Assembly (NCBI GenBank): GCA_016931085.1
Contig: JAFGFO010000217.1
Coordinates: 1-23,524 of the forward strand
Reading direction: 5' to 3'
From: Thermoflexales bacterium
Lineage (GTDB): Bacteria; Chloroflexota; Anaerolineae; Fen-1058
DNA: 23,524 bases
The notes under the pieces are model-generated. The model ran no database searches. It was not told where the DNA came from and saw only the letters and a program-made list of their open reading frames with translations. The position numbers were made by a program, and so were the translations under genes. Within the stretch, counting starts at the first letter, position 1. Each line of letters starts with the position of its first letter. Shown piece by piece: positions 9,222 to 15,762 of the stretch.

Positions 9222-9282
9222 GGAACCGAGTTTTTGCAAAGCACCCCCAAGTGAAGGGGGTGAGGAAAAAAACTCGGTTTCC
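9222..9282. repeat. Nested inverted repeat in the divergent intergenic region
   Basis: GGAACCGAGTTTTT at 9222-9235 is mirrored by AAAAACTCGGTTTCC ending at 9282, with one extra base. Inside it, CACCCCC at 9242-9248 pairs with GGGGGTG at 9256-9262. On either strand the transcript could form a two-part hairpin with a run of T/A in the outer stem. It lies in the leader of the metalloprotease gene and upstream of the lipoprotein promoter, so it may be a mobile intergenic repeat rather than a terminator. Confidence 0.6.
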
Positions 9283-9354
9283 AATACTCGCCTCCGTTGG
9301 GCAGGCCTACACCCCCATTTTACTTTCAATGCGCGTCTTGCGCAAATCGCCCAC

Positions 9355-9383
9355 TTGACTAGCCGCCCAATTGACGGTATCAT
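9355..9383 (+). promoter_or_regulatory. Sigma-70-type promoter of a likely leaderless gene
   Basis: TTGACT (9355-9360) and TATCAT (9378-9383) are separated by exactly 17 bp. Transcription would start about 7 nt after the -10 box, at 9390-9391, which is the GTG start codon at 9391. There is no room for a Shine-Dalgarno site. The same TTGACT could be misread as a TTG start codon. Confidence 0.55.
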
Positions 9384-9390
9384 ACTTCCT

Positions 9391-10983
9391 GTGACAAGCT
9401 TCAAGTGCGCGATCGTCCTGGCCCTCCTGGCCTCGCTGCTGGCGGCGTGCGATGCGCCGGCCGAGGATAACGCCACACGCGTGGTGCTGGTGGCCGACGG
9501 CAAGCGCACGGAGCTGGCGACCACTGCGACGACGGTGCGGGAGGTGTTGGCGCAGGCCAACGTGAGCCTGGGTGAGATGGACCGCGTGCGGCCGGCCGAG
9601 ACCTATGCCGTGAGCGCCGGCACCGTCATCACCGTCACCCGCATTTCGCAGCGCTTTGAAAGCGAGGAACAAACCGTCCCCTACGACCAACAATTCGTGC
9701 GCGACGCGACGATCGCGGTAGGCTTGCAGCGCCTGCTGCAAGCCGGGCGCAACGGCCAACTCGAAATCACCTACCGGCTAAGATTCGAAGACGGCGCTCA
9801 AGTCGAGCGGATCGAGGTCAAGCGCGAGCTGGTCGAGCCACCGCAGCCGGAAATCATCCTGGTGGGCGTGGCCCAGGCGCAAAGCGTCGTGCCGTTTACC
9901 GGGACCCTGGTCTACCTGGCCAACAACAACGCCTACGTGATGCGCCAGGCGACGAGCAATCGCCGTGCTTTGACCTCCGAAGGCGACCTGGACGGCTGGG
10001 TCATGGCGCTCTCACCAGACGGCAAGACGCTGCTGTACACGCGCGCCGTCAGCAAGACTGCCAGCGGCGACGAAGCGCCGCTCAACACGCTGTGGACCAT
10101 CGACACAGTGCGCACCGACGCCAAGCCTCAGCAAGCCAAGCCCAGCGGCATCTTGTGGGCCGGCTGGTCGCCCGACGGCCGGAACATAGCCTACTCGACC
10201 GGCCAGCCCACCAGCGGGCCGCCGGGTTGGCGCGCCGGCAACGATGTGTGGCTGGCACCCTTTTACGCCGCCAGCGGCGCGATCGGCGCTCAACAGCAGG
10301 TGCTCGACATCTCCTCGGGCGGGGCGTATGGCTGGTGGGGGAGCACCTTTGCCTGGTCACCCAAGGGAGACCGGATCGCCATCGGCTCGACGGAGGGGGT
10401 GGACTGCGTCGAGATCGAGACGCGCAAACGCTCTCAACTGGCCTCGTTCGTCGCCATCAACACCTACAACAACTGGGCCTGGACACCCACCGTGGCCTGG
10501 ACGCCTGACGGGCGCTTTGTGCTGACCGTGCTGCCCGGCTTGCCGCCCGCGGGGCAGGCGGCAAGCGACACCCCAGTATTCGACGTGTGGGCCTTGGCTA
10601 CCGATGAGACGTTTCAAGCCAAGCTGGCCAGCGAAGCCGGCATGTGGGCCGCGCCGCGCCCATCGCCCACGCGCGACATCGCCGCCACCCAACTGATCTA
10701 CGGCCGGGCCGAGACACCCTACACCAGCAGCAGCAGCCAGTATATCTTGTACGTGATGGACCGCGACGGATCGAACCGGACGCGCCTGTTCCCCAACGTG
10801 GGCGTGCCCGGCATGGAGGGCAGTCCTAGCCTCAAGGGGCTGACCGACCTGGCCTGGTCACCCAACGCTTCTCAACTCGTGGTGGTCTACCAGGGGAATC
10901 TGTACATCGTGGACGTGCCAGGCGGCAAGGCGCAGCAGTTGACAGTCGAAGGCAACGTCAAGCTGGTGCAGTGGGCAAAATAG
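9391..10983 (+). CDS. Lipoprotein with DUF348/G5 and TolB-like beta-propeller
   Basis: The GTG at 9391 gives a compact lipoprotein signal, MTSFKCAIVLALLASLLAAC, with lipobox LAAC and lipidated Cys20; the mature protein is probably anchored outside the membrane. A TTG at 9355 is in frame but overlaps the -35 box, so it is not favoured. Residues about 28-85 match a DUF348/ubiquitin-like module (VVLVADGKRTELATTATTVR), and about 85-160 a G5-type domain. Both are known from YabE/resuscitation-promoting-type wall proteins, where G5 is linked to glycan binding. The rest (530 residues in all) carries PD40/WD40-like blades: ALSPDGKTLLYT, WSPDGRNIAYST, WSPKGDRIAIG, WTPDGRFVLT and WSPNASQLVVV. It overlaps the next gene by 13 bp, suggesting coupled expression. 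No catalytic motif is seen; a ligand-binding or sensory surface protein is inferred. Confidence 0.85.
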   Translation: MTSFKCAIVLALLASLLAACDAPAEDNATRVVLVADGKRTELATTATTVREVLAQANVSLGEMDRVRPAETYAVSAGTVITVTRISQRFESEEQTVPYDQQFVRDATIAVGLQRLLQAGRNGQLEITYRLRFEDGAQVERIEVKRELVEPPQPEIILVGVAQAQSVVPFTGTLVYLANNNAYVMRQATSNRRALTSEGDLDGWVMALSPDGKTLLYTRAVSKTASGDEAPLNTLWTIDTVRTDAKPQQAKPSGILWAGWSPDGRNIAYSTGQPTSGPPGWRAGNDVWLAPFYAASGAIGAQQQVLDISSGGAYGWWGSTFAWSPKGDRIAIGSTEGVDCVEIETRKRSQLASFVAINTYNNWAWTPTVAWTPDGRFVLTVLPGLPPAGQAASDTPVFDVWALATDETFQAKLASEAGMWAAPRPSPTRDIAATQLIYGRAETPYTSSSSQYILYVMDRDGSNRTRLFPNVGVPGMEGSPSLKGLTDLAWSPNASQLVVVYQGNLYIVDVPGGKAQQLTVEGNVKLVQWAK

Positions 10984-13900
10984 GTTTCAAGTTGCAGGTT
11001 GCAAGTTTCAGGTGGCGACACGCTGGGTTGACCGCACTATGCGGGGTGGGGTTGGCGCTTGTGATCATGGCCGGGATAGCCAAGCTGAGCGCGCAACGCC
11101 AGGCTGCGCGCGGGGTCGTGCAGGGCTTTCCCGAGCCGGTGGCCTACGCCGGCGTGCCGCGCCTGGGCATCAACGTGGCCCTGGAGCGATACGATGCGGA
11201 CGAGCTGGTCGCCGTAGCGAACAGCACCCTCGCTCCCATGCTCGGCGGCGAGTTGGGCTGGATACGGCAAACGTTCCGCTGGGGAGAGATCGAGCCCGAG
11301 CCAGGTCGTTTCGAGTGGGAGCGGTGGGACGCCGTGTTCGACACGCTCGACCAGTTGCGCCACGCCCAGTCCTCAGCCTACGGCGGCCCCCTCGCCCTGG
11401 CCGTGCTAGACAGCCCTCCAGCATGGCTCTCGATTGACGAGTCTCAACGCCTGCACTCACCTGCGCTCCCCAAAGGCTCGGAGCACATAGATGTAAGTGC
11501 ATCACAGCAGACGCAAGCGTTAACAATTAACAATTTCCAATTAACCATTAATAATTATTCCCGCTTCGCCGGCGAATTCGCGGCCCGCTACGGCGATCGG
11601 GTCGATTATTATCAAATCTGGGACGAACCCAACCTGGGCGACAAGTGGGGAGGCCAGGTCGAGCCGGTAGCCTACGCCGAGATGCTGCGCCAGGCCGGCG
11701 ACGCGATCCGCGCCAACGATCCGGGCGCCGTCATCGTGCTGGCCGGGCTGGCGCCCACGACGGAGCAATCGTCCACCAACATGGCCGACTGGCTCTTTTT
11801 ACGGCGGCTGTACGAGATCGGCGCCAAGGATTACTTTGACATCGCCGCCGGCAAGCCGTATGGGTTTTATACCGGTCCCGACGACCGGCGAGTTGACCCG
11901 GCCGTGCTCAATTTCTCGCACATTCTCCTGATGCGCGAAGAAATGGAGAAGCACGGCGACGAGAGCAAGCCCTTGTGGGCCACGCAGTGGGGCTGGTATG
12001 CTGTGCCAGAAGACTGGCCAAACGCGCCTGAGGGCTGGGGGGGCGCGTCCAGCGCGTGGGGGCAAGTCAGCCAGGAGCAGCAGGCCGAGTACACGGCGGC
12101 GGCCATTCGGCGGGCCGCCAGCGAATGGCCGTGGATGGGCGTGCTGCTGGTCGAAAACTTGCAGCCCGGGACAGATCGCCTTGACGAGCCGCGCTGGGGC
12201 TTTGCGGCCGCCTGGCAAGACGGCACGCCTCGCCCGCTCTATCACGCTCTCGTCGCGTCGGCTGCCGAGCTGTCTCCGCCCGGTGTAGGCTATTATCCGG
12301 CGGCGGTGCGCGCCGGGGGGAGCTACACAAGCAATCCCACCGCTACCTTTGAGGGCCAGTGGCGCTTTGGCGAGCTGGGCGCCGACTGGCAAGACGAGTC
12401 CGGCGCCAGGGTGTCGTTAGACTTTCGCGGCACGGGGCTGGCGCTGCGCGTGCGCCGGGCGGCCGACCGCGCTCACCTGTACGTGACGGTCGACGGCCAG
12501 CCGGCCAACGCCCTGCCGCGCGACGACGTGGGGGCTTTTCTCCAACTCATCCCACCCGACTTTAGCACGGCAGACATCGCTACGGTAGCGGTGGCGCGCG
12601 GGCTGCAACCTGCCCTGCATCACGCCGAGATCACCACCGAGCGCGGCTGGAACCAGTGGGCGCTGGTGGGATGGAGCGTGGAAAATCAACTATCAATGAT
12701 CAATGATCAATTGTCAAATTGGGCGTTGGTCGTGCTGGGGCTGGTGTGCCTGGCAGGGGTGGTGTGGAACGGGCGGAGGGTTGAATGGGGACGGCTCGGA
12801 CGAGCAGCCAGCGCCGGCTACGGTCGCCTGGGTGAGGCCACGCAGGTCGCCTTGACGCTGCTGGCGGCTGGCGTGATGTACCTGGCGGCGGCGATGACGT
12901 GGGGGCAAGAGACGTCGGCCGCTTTCCGGCGACTGGGCGATGGAGCGGGGATTGCGGCTGTGCTGGGGGCAAGCGCGCTGTTTTACTTTTCGCCGTGGCT
13001 GATCTTGACCGTCCTGAGCGGCCTGGCGCTGTTTGGGCTGATCCTGCTGCGGCTCGAGCTGGGGTTGGCGTTGGCGGTGCTGTGTGCGCCGTTCTTTTTC
13101 TTGCCGCGCGCGCTGTTCGAGCGCGCCTTTTCGATGGCCGAGGTCGTCACGCTGATGTGCTTTGCCTCGTGGATCAGGAGTAAGGTTTCAGGTTCCAGGT
13201 TCCAGGTTCCAGGTTCCAGGTTCCAGGTTTCGCGTTTCACGTTTCACGTTTTACGTTTCAGGAATCTAAAATCGCTGGACTGGGCCGTCCTTGCCTTTGT
13301 AGTGCTATCCATCGCCTCTCTGTTCATCGCCGATTACCCGCATGTGGCCGTGCGCGAGCTGCGCGTGATTGTATTGGAGCCAGCGCTGCTGTATCTCATG
13401 CTGCGCACAACCCTGCCAAGACGCCCGCCCGGCGACATGTGGCGGGTGGTCGATGCGCTGGCACTGGGTGGGGCTTTGGTGGCCATCATCGGCTTGCTGC
13501 AATACGGCCTGAACGTCAACCTCATCACGGCTGAGGAAGGCGCGCGCCGCCTGCGGGCGGTGTACGGTTCCCCCAACAACGCCGCCTTGTTCCTGGGGCG
13601 CGTGCTGCCGGTGCTGGTGGCCGTCGCGCTCGTAGGCCGTGGCAAGCGAAAAGGCTGGTACGCCCTGGCCACTGGGCCAGTCGCGCTGGCCATCTTGCTC
13701 ACTTTTTCCAAAGGCGCACTGCTGCTGGGTGTGCCGGCCTCAATGGCCGTTCTTTTGCTCCTCTGGCAGGGGCGGCGCGCCTGGGGTTGGTTGGCCGGCC
13801 TGGCTGTGGTGGGTGCGGCCGGCTTTGCGGCGCTCTTGCGACTGCCGCAAATCGGCGCCCGGCTGGGACTGAGCAGCGATACGTCTTTCTTCCGCCTCAG

Positions 13901-14315
13901 CCTGTGGAAGAGCGCGGTCGCTATGATCTGGGATCATCCGCTGTGGGGTGTGGGGCTGGACAATTTCCTCTACGCCTACCGGGGGCGCTACATGCGGCCG
14001 GAGGCGTGGGCCGAACCCAGTCTGTCTCACGCGCATAACGTCTTGCTCGATTACGCTACCCGCCTGGGCTTGGTTGGCCTGGCCACAGCAGCCTGGATGC
14101 AAGTCGAGTTTTGGGCGCGCGCGCTCCCACTGCGTCGCTCGAGCGATCCGATGAGCCGGGCGTTGGCGATTGGCCTGATGGCGTCGATGGTCGATTTCCT
14201 GGCCCACGGCCTGGTCGATGCCAGTTTTTTCGTGGTCGACCTGGCCTACGTGTTCTTTGTGACGCTGGCGCTGGTTCAAGTCCTGGGGGCAGTTGCATCA
14301 ACAGCGAAAGAGTGA
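10971..14315 (+). CDS. Glycosidase-like ectodomain fused to O-antigen-ligase-like membrane protein
   Basis: A 1114-residue protein starting at GTG 10971 inside the preceding gene; a TTG at 11028 is a possible alternative. An N-terminal membrane segment (about 18-37) precedes a clan-A TIM-barrel-like glycosidase region, about 55-420, containing GWIRQTFRWGEIEPEPG and YYQIWDEPNLGD (candidate acid/base E219). At the expected nucleophile strand it reads WATQWGWYA with Gln339, where many relatives have TE-x-GW, so activity is doubtful. A beta-rich, carbohydrate-binding-like segment (about 440-570) is followed by about ten or more membrane helices. The last part resembles Wzy/WaaL O-antigen ligase: KSAVAMIWDHPLWGVGLDNF, then SHAHNVLLDYATRLGLVGL (HAHN at 1020-1023). 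Four heptanucleotide arrays are translated in frame (residues about 5-14, 184-195, 572-583, 739-764), mostly at domain edges. Role inferred: surface polysaccharide polymerisation or ligation, or protein O-glycosylation. Confidence 0.85.
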   Translation: MGKIGFKLQVASFRWRHAGLTALCGVGLALVIMAGIAKLSAQRQAARGVVQGFPEPVAYAGVPRLGINVALERYDADELVAVANSTLAPMLGGELGWIRQTFRWGEIEPEPGRFEWERWDAVFDTLDQLRHAQSSAYGGPLALAVLDSPPAWLSIDESQRLHSPALPKGSEHIDVSASQQTQALTINNFQLTINNYSRFAGEFAARYGDRVDYYQIWDEPNLGDKWGGQVEPVAYAEMLRQAGDAIRANDPGAVIVLAGLAPTTEQSSTNMADWLFLRRLYEIGAKDYFDIAAGKPYGFYTGPDDRRVDPAVLNFSHILLMREEMEKHGDESKPLWATQWGWYAVPEDWPNAPEGWGGASSAWGQVSQEQQAEYTAAAIRRAASEWPWMGVLLVENLQPGTDRLDEPRWGFAAAWQDGTPRPLYHALVASAAELSPPGVGYYPAAVRAGGSYTSNPTATFEGQWRFGELGADWQDESGARVSLDFRGTGLALRVRRAADRAHLYVTVDGQPANALPRDDVGAFLQLIPPDFSTADIATVAVARGLQPALHHAEITTERGWNQWALVGWSVENQLSMINDQLSNWALVVLGLVCLAGVVWNGRRVEWGRLGRAASAGYGRLGEATQVALTLLAAGVMYLAAAMTWGQETSAAFRRLGDGAGIAAVLGASALFYFSPWLILTVLSGLALFGLILLRLELGLALAVLCAPFFFLPRALFERAFSMAEVVTLMCFASWIRSKVSGSRFQVPGSRFQVSRFTFHVLRFRNLKSLDWAVLAFVVLSIASLFIADYPHVAVRELRVIVLEPALLYLMLRTTLPRRPPGDMWRVVDALALGGALVAIIGLLQYGLNVNLITAEEGARRLRAVYGSPNNAALFLGRVLPVLVAVALVGRGKRKGWYALATGPVALAILLTFSKGALLLGVPASMAVLLLLWQGRRAWGWLAGLAVVGAAGFAALLRLPQIGARLGLSSDTSFFRLSLWKSAVAMIWDHPLWGVGLDNFLYAYRGRYMRPEAWAEPSLSHAHNVLLDYATRLGLVGLATAAWMQVEFWARALPLRRSSDPMSRALAIGLMASMVDFLAHGLVDASFFVVDLAYVFFVTLALVQVLGAVASTAKE
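10984..11011. repeat. Heptanucleotide array, 4 units (GTTKCAR)
   Basis: The units are GTTTCAA, GTTGCAG, GTTGCAA and GTTTCAG, in register. The array starts one base after the previous gene's stop and encodes residues just after the GTG start of the fusion gene (IGFKLQVASFR). Confidence 0.75.
11520..11554. repeat. AT-rich heptanucleotide array, 5 units (TTAACAA-like)
   Basis: The units are TTAACAA, TTAACAA, TTTCCAA, TTAACCA and TTAATAA. The array is an abrupt AT-rich island in GC-rich coding sequence. It is read in frame as LTINNFQLTINN within the glycosidase-like region, before the strand leading to the acid/base Glu. Confidence 0.8.
12684..12718. repeat. Heptanucleotide array, 5 units (GATCAAT-like)
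   Basis: The units are AATCAAC, TATCAAT, GATCAAT, GATCAAT and TGTCAAA. They are read in frame as NQLSMINDQLSN, at the junction between the beta-rich ectodomain and the first membrane helix of the ligase part. Confidence 0.8.
13185..13261. repeat. Heptanucleotide array, 11 units (GTTCCAG-like)
   Basis: There is one GTTTCAG, five identical GTTCCAG units, then GTTTCGC, GTTTCAC twice, GTTTTAC and a final GTTTCAG. The 77-bp array is translated in frame as a basic-aromatic linker (VSGSRFQVPGSRFQV...) between membrane helices of the ligase-like domain. Identical units suggest recent expansion by slippage. Confidence 0.9.
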
Positions 14316-14321
14316 TACAAT
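14293..14321 (+). promoter_or_regulatory. Sigma-70-type promoter for the receiver/macro pair
   Basis: TTGCAT (14293-14298) and TACAAT (14316-14321) are spaced by 17 bp. The -10 box begins right after the TGA stop of the upstream fusion gene, and the predicted start near 14328 leaves a leader of about 36 nt. The next two genes can therefore be transcribed independently. Confidence 0.5.
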
Positions 14322-14363
14322 AAAGTTGCTTTATACGAGCTGCGAGGCAGAAACGAGATCATT

Positions 14364-14741
14364 ATGACCAAACCACTGGCCCTGATCATCGAAGACGACG
14401 GAGATCTAGCCTATATCTACGCCCGCGCAGTTCGGGCTGCTGGCTTTGAAGTAGAGATGATACTGGGAGGGAGAGCTGCCTCTCAACGACTGGCTGCCGT
14501 CAAGCCTGACCTCGTCATTTTAGACCTGTATTTGCCCACCATAACGGGCGTGGAGATTCTAGACCAGATCCGCACCGACGAACGATTAAAGGACACGCCC
14601 GTCATCATTGCCACGGCCGACAATGTCCTGGCCGATAACCTCTGCCGGGAGGTCAACGGCATACTCATCAAGCCCATCAGCCACGCCGAGTTGCGCAAAG
14701 AGGCAGCCCGCTTTCTGAATCCCGATGCAAGTCACAGTTAA
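14364..14741 (+). CDS. Stand-alone response-regulator receiver domain protein
   Basis: The 125-residue protein is a complete CheY-like receiver with no output domain. The acidic pocket is E10, D11 and D12 (IIEDDGD), the phospho-acceptor is D54 in LVILDLYLP, the switch threonine is T84 (IIATAD), and the conserved lysine is K103 in LIKP. All key residues are present, so phosphorylation is expected. It would pass a signal by protein contact, as in CheY/Spo0F-like relays. No histidine kinase gene is nearby. It has its own likely promoter at 14293-14321. Its last 17 bp overlap the start of the macro-domain gene, which suggests translational coupling. The partner kinase and target are unknown. Confidence 0.9.
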   Translation: MTKPLALIIEDDGDLAYIYARAVRAAGFEVEMILGGRAASQRLAAVKPDLVILDLYLPTITGVEILDQIRTDERLKDTPVIIATADNVLADNLCREVNGILIKPISHAELRKEAARFLNPDASHS

Positions 14742-15255
14742 CCGAGCCGTGCTCGAGTTGGTCCAGGGCGACATCACCGCCCAGGATGTGGACGCCATCG
14801 TCAATGCGGCCAACAACAGCTTGCTGGGCGGCGGCGGGGTGGACGGCGCGATCCACCGCGCGGCCGGCCCGCAACTGTTGGCCGAGTGCAGCCGGCTGGG
14901 CGGCTGCGCCACGGGCGACGCCAAGCTCACGCGCGGTTGTCGCCTCAAGGCGCGCCACGTCATCCACACCGTCGGCCCCATCTATTCCGGCGCGCCGCGC
15001 GACGCCGAGCTGCTGGCCAGCGCTTACCGCCGCAGCCTGGAAGTGGCCAGCGAGAATGGCCTGCGCAGCGTGGCGTTTCCCTCGATCAGCACCGGCGCCT
15101 ACGGCTACCCCATCCAAAAAGCCGCCCCTGTGGCGTTGCAGACAGTGATGGACTATCTCAACGCCCATACAGGGCTGGCGCTGGTGCGCTTTGTGCTGTA
15201 CGACACCCGCACCTTCGCGGCGTACCGAGCCGCGTTGGAACACCTGGCCAACTGA
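14725..15255 (+). CDS. Macro-domain ADP-ribose hydrolase (O-acetyl-ADP-ribose deacetylase type)
   Basis: The 176-residue protein is a single macro domain of normal length. It shows the opening VQGDITAQDVDAIVNAANN (ADP-ribose adenine/distal contacts), then NSLLGGGGVDGAIHRAAGP (catalytic loop of MacroD/YmdB-type hydrolases), and later SISTGAYGYP (diphosphate-binding loop). MacroD-class enzymes hydrolyse O-acetyl-ADP-ribose and remove ADP-ribose from acidic side chains. The ATG at 14725 lies inside the end of the receiver gene without a strong ribosome binding site, so coupling to the upstream gene is likely. A GTG at 14749 is a less likely start, since it trims the first strand. It ends 26 bp from the convergent lectin-domain gene. 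No ADP-ribosyltransferase is visible in the window. Confidence 0.93.
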   Translation: MQVTVNRAVLELVQGDITAQDVDAIVNAANNSLLGGGGVDGAIHRAAGPQLLAECSRLGGCATGDAKLTRGCRLKARHVIHTVGPIYSGAPRDAELLASAYRRSLEVASENGLRSVAFPSISTGAYGYPIQKAAPVALQTVMDYLNAHTGLALVRFVLYDTRTFAAYRAALEHLAN

Positions 15256-15281
15256 CACAGGTAAAAACGCGGTTTCTGTGC
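15256..15281. terminator. Possible weak bidirectional stem-loop between convergent genes
   Basis: The 26-bp gap between two convergent stop codons contains CACAG and CTGTG arms and an inner AAAC/GTTT pairing. The stem is short and bulged, so the assignment as a shared terminator is tentative. Confidence 0.25.
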
Positions 15282-15752
15282 TTACTGTTCAGGCTGTGCC
15301 GTCGTGACTTGAACCTCCAGGCACCCCTCGTTATCGCCCAGGCGGTCGTCGTCGATGCGCAGGTAAAGCAAGCCGCCGCGCTCGGCGCGGCCCCAGGTGG
15401 AGCCGCCCACGTAAAAAGGCTGGCCGTAGTCGCCGATGCGGCCGATCAGCGCACCTCCCCCCACGTTAGGCAGGGGATAAAAGCCTGGCGCGCTGAAGCG
15501 GCGATGACCCTCTGGCCCGTTGGGGCCGGCAAAAGGCGAATACAGCCAAGAACCCTTGGCCCGAACGGTGTAGATGTCTCCCTCGCTCACCTGGACACCG
15601 GTGCTCTGCCAACCCCGGTAAGCGTAAATGCGCTGCGTTCCAAGTGCGCCGTGGTACTGCGGCCCCCAGGCATTTGACGCCAGCAAGCCAGTCATGACCG
15701 CCAAGGCTGCCAGCGTCAGCACAATGAGTAGACCCACCCGCCATGGATTCAT
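15282..15752 (-). CDS. Membrane-anchored or secreted LecA-like lectin-domain protein
   Basis: The ATG at 15752 is chosen because AGGAAGG lies just upstream; an in-frame GTG at 15773 would place that site inside the gene. The 156-residue product has an N-terminal hydrophobic segment (VGLLIVLTLAALAVMTGLLA, about 5-25) acting as a signal or anchor. A single domain resembling the Pseudomonas PA-I galactophilic lectin follows: YTVRAKGSWLYSP, then GALIGRIGDYGQPFYVGG, then LYLRIDDDRLGDNEG. The last segment matches the calcium/sugar-binding edge, where LecA relatives carry ND/DN residues. It starts 10 nt after the SPFH gene on the same strand, so the two are probably co-transcribed. Sugar specificity is unknown; the domain may bind galactosides or serve as a structural jelly-roll. 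Confidence 0.78.
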   Translation of the reverse strand: MNPWRVGLLIVLTLAALAVMTGLLASNAWGPQYHGALGTQRIYAYRGWQSTGVQVSEGDIYTVRAKGSWLYSPFAGPNGPEGHRRFSAPGFYPLPNVGGGALIGRIGDYGQPFYVGGSTWGRAERGGLLYLRIDDDRLGDNEGCLEVQVTTAQPEQ

Positions 15753-15762
15753 GTCTGCCTTC

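Noticed and set aside
13185..13261. Possible CRISPR-like array
   Set aside because: The units are 7 bp and directly adjacent without spacers, so this is a simple tandem repeat.
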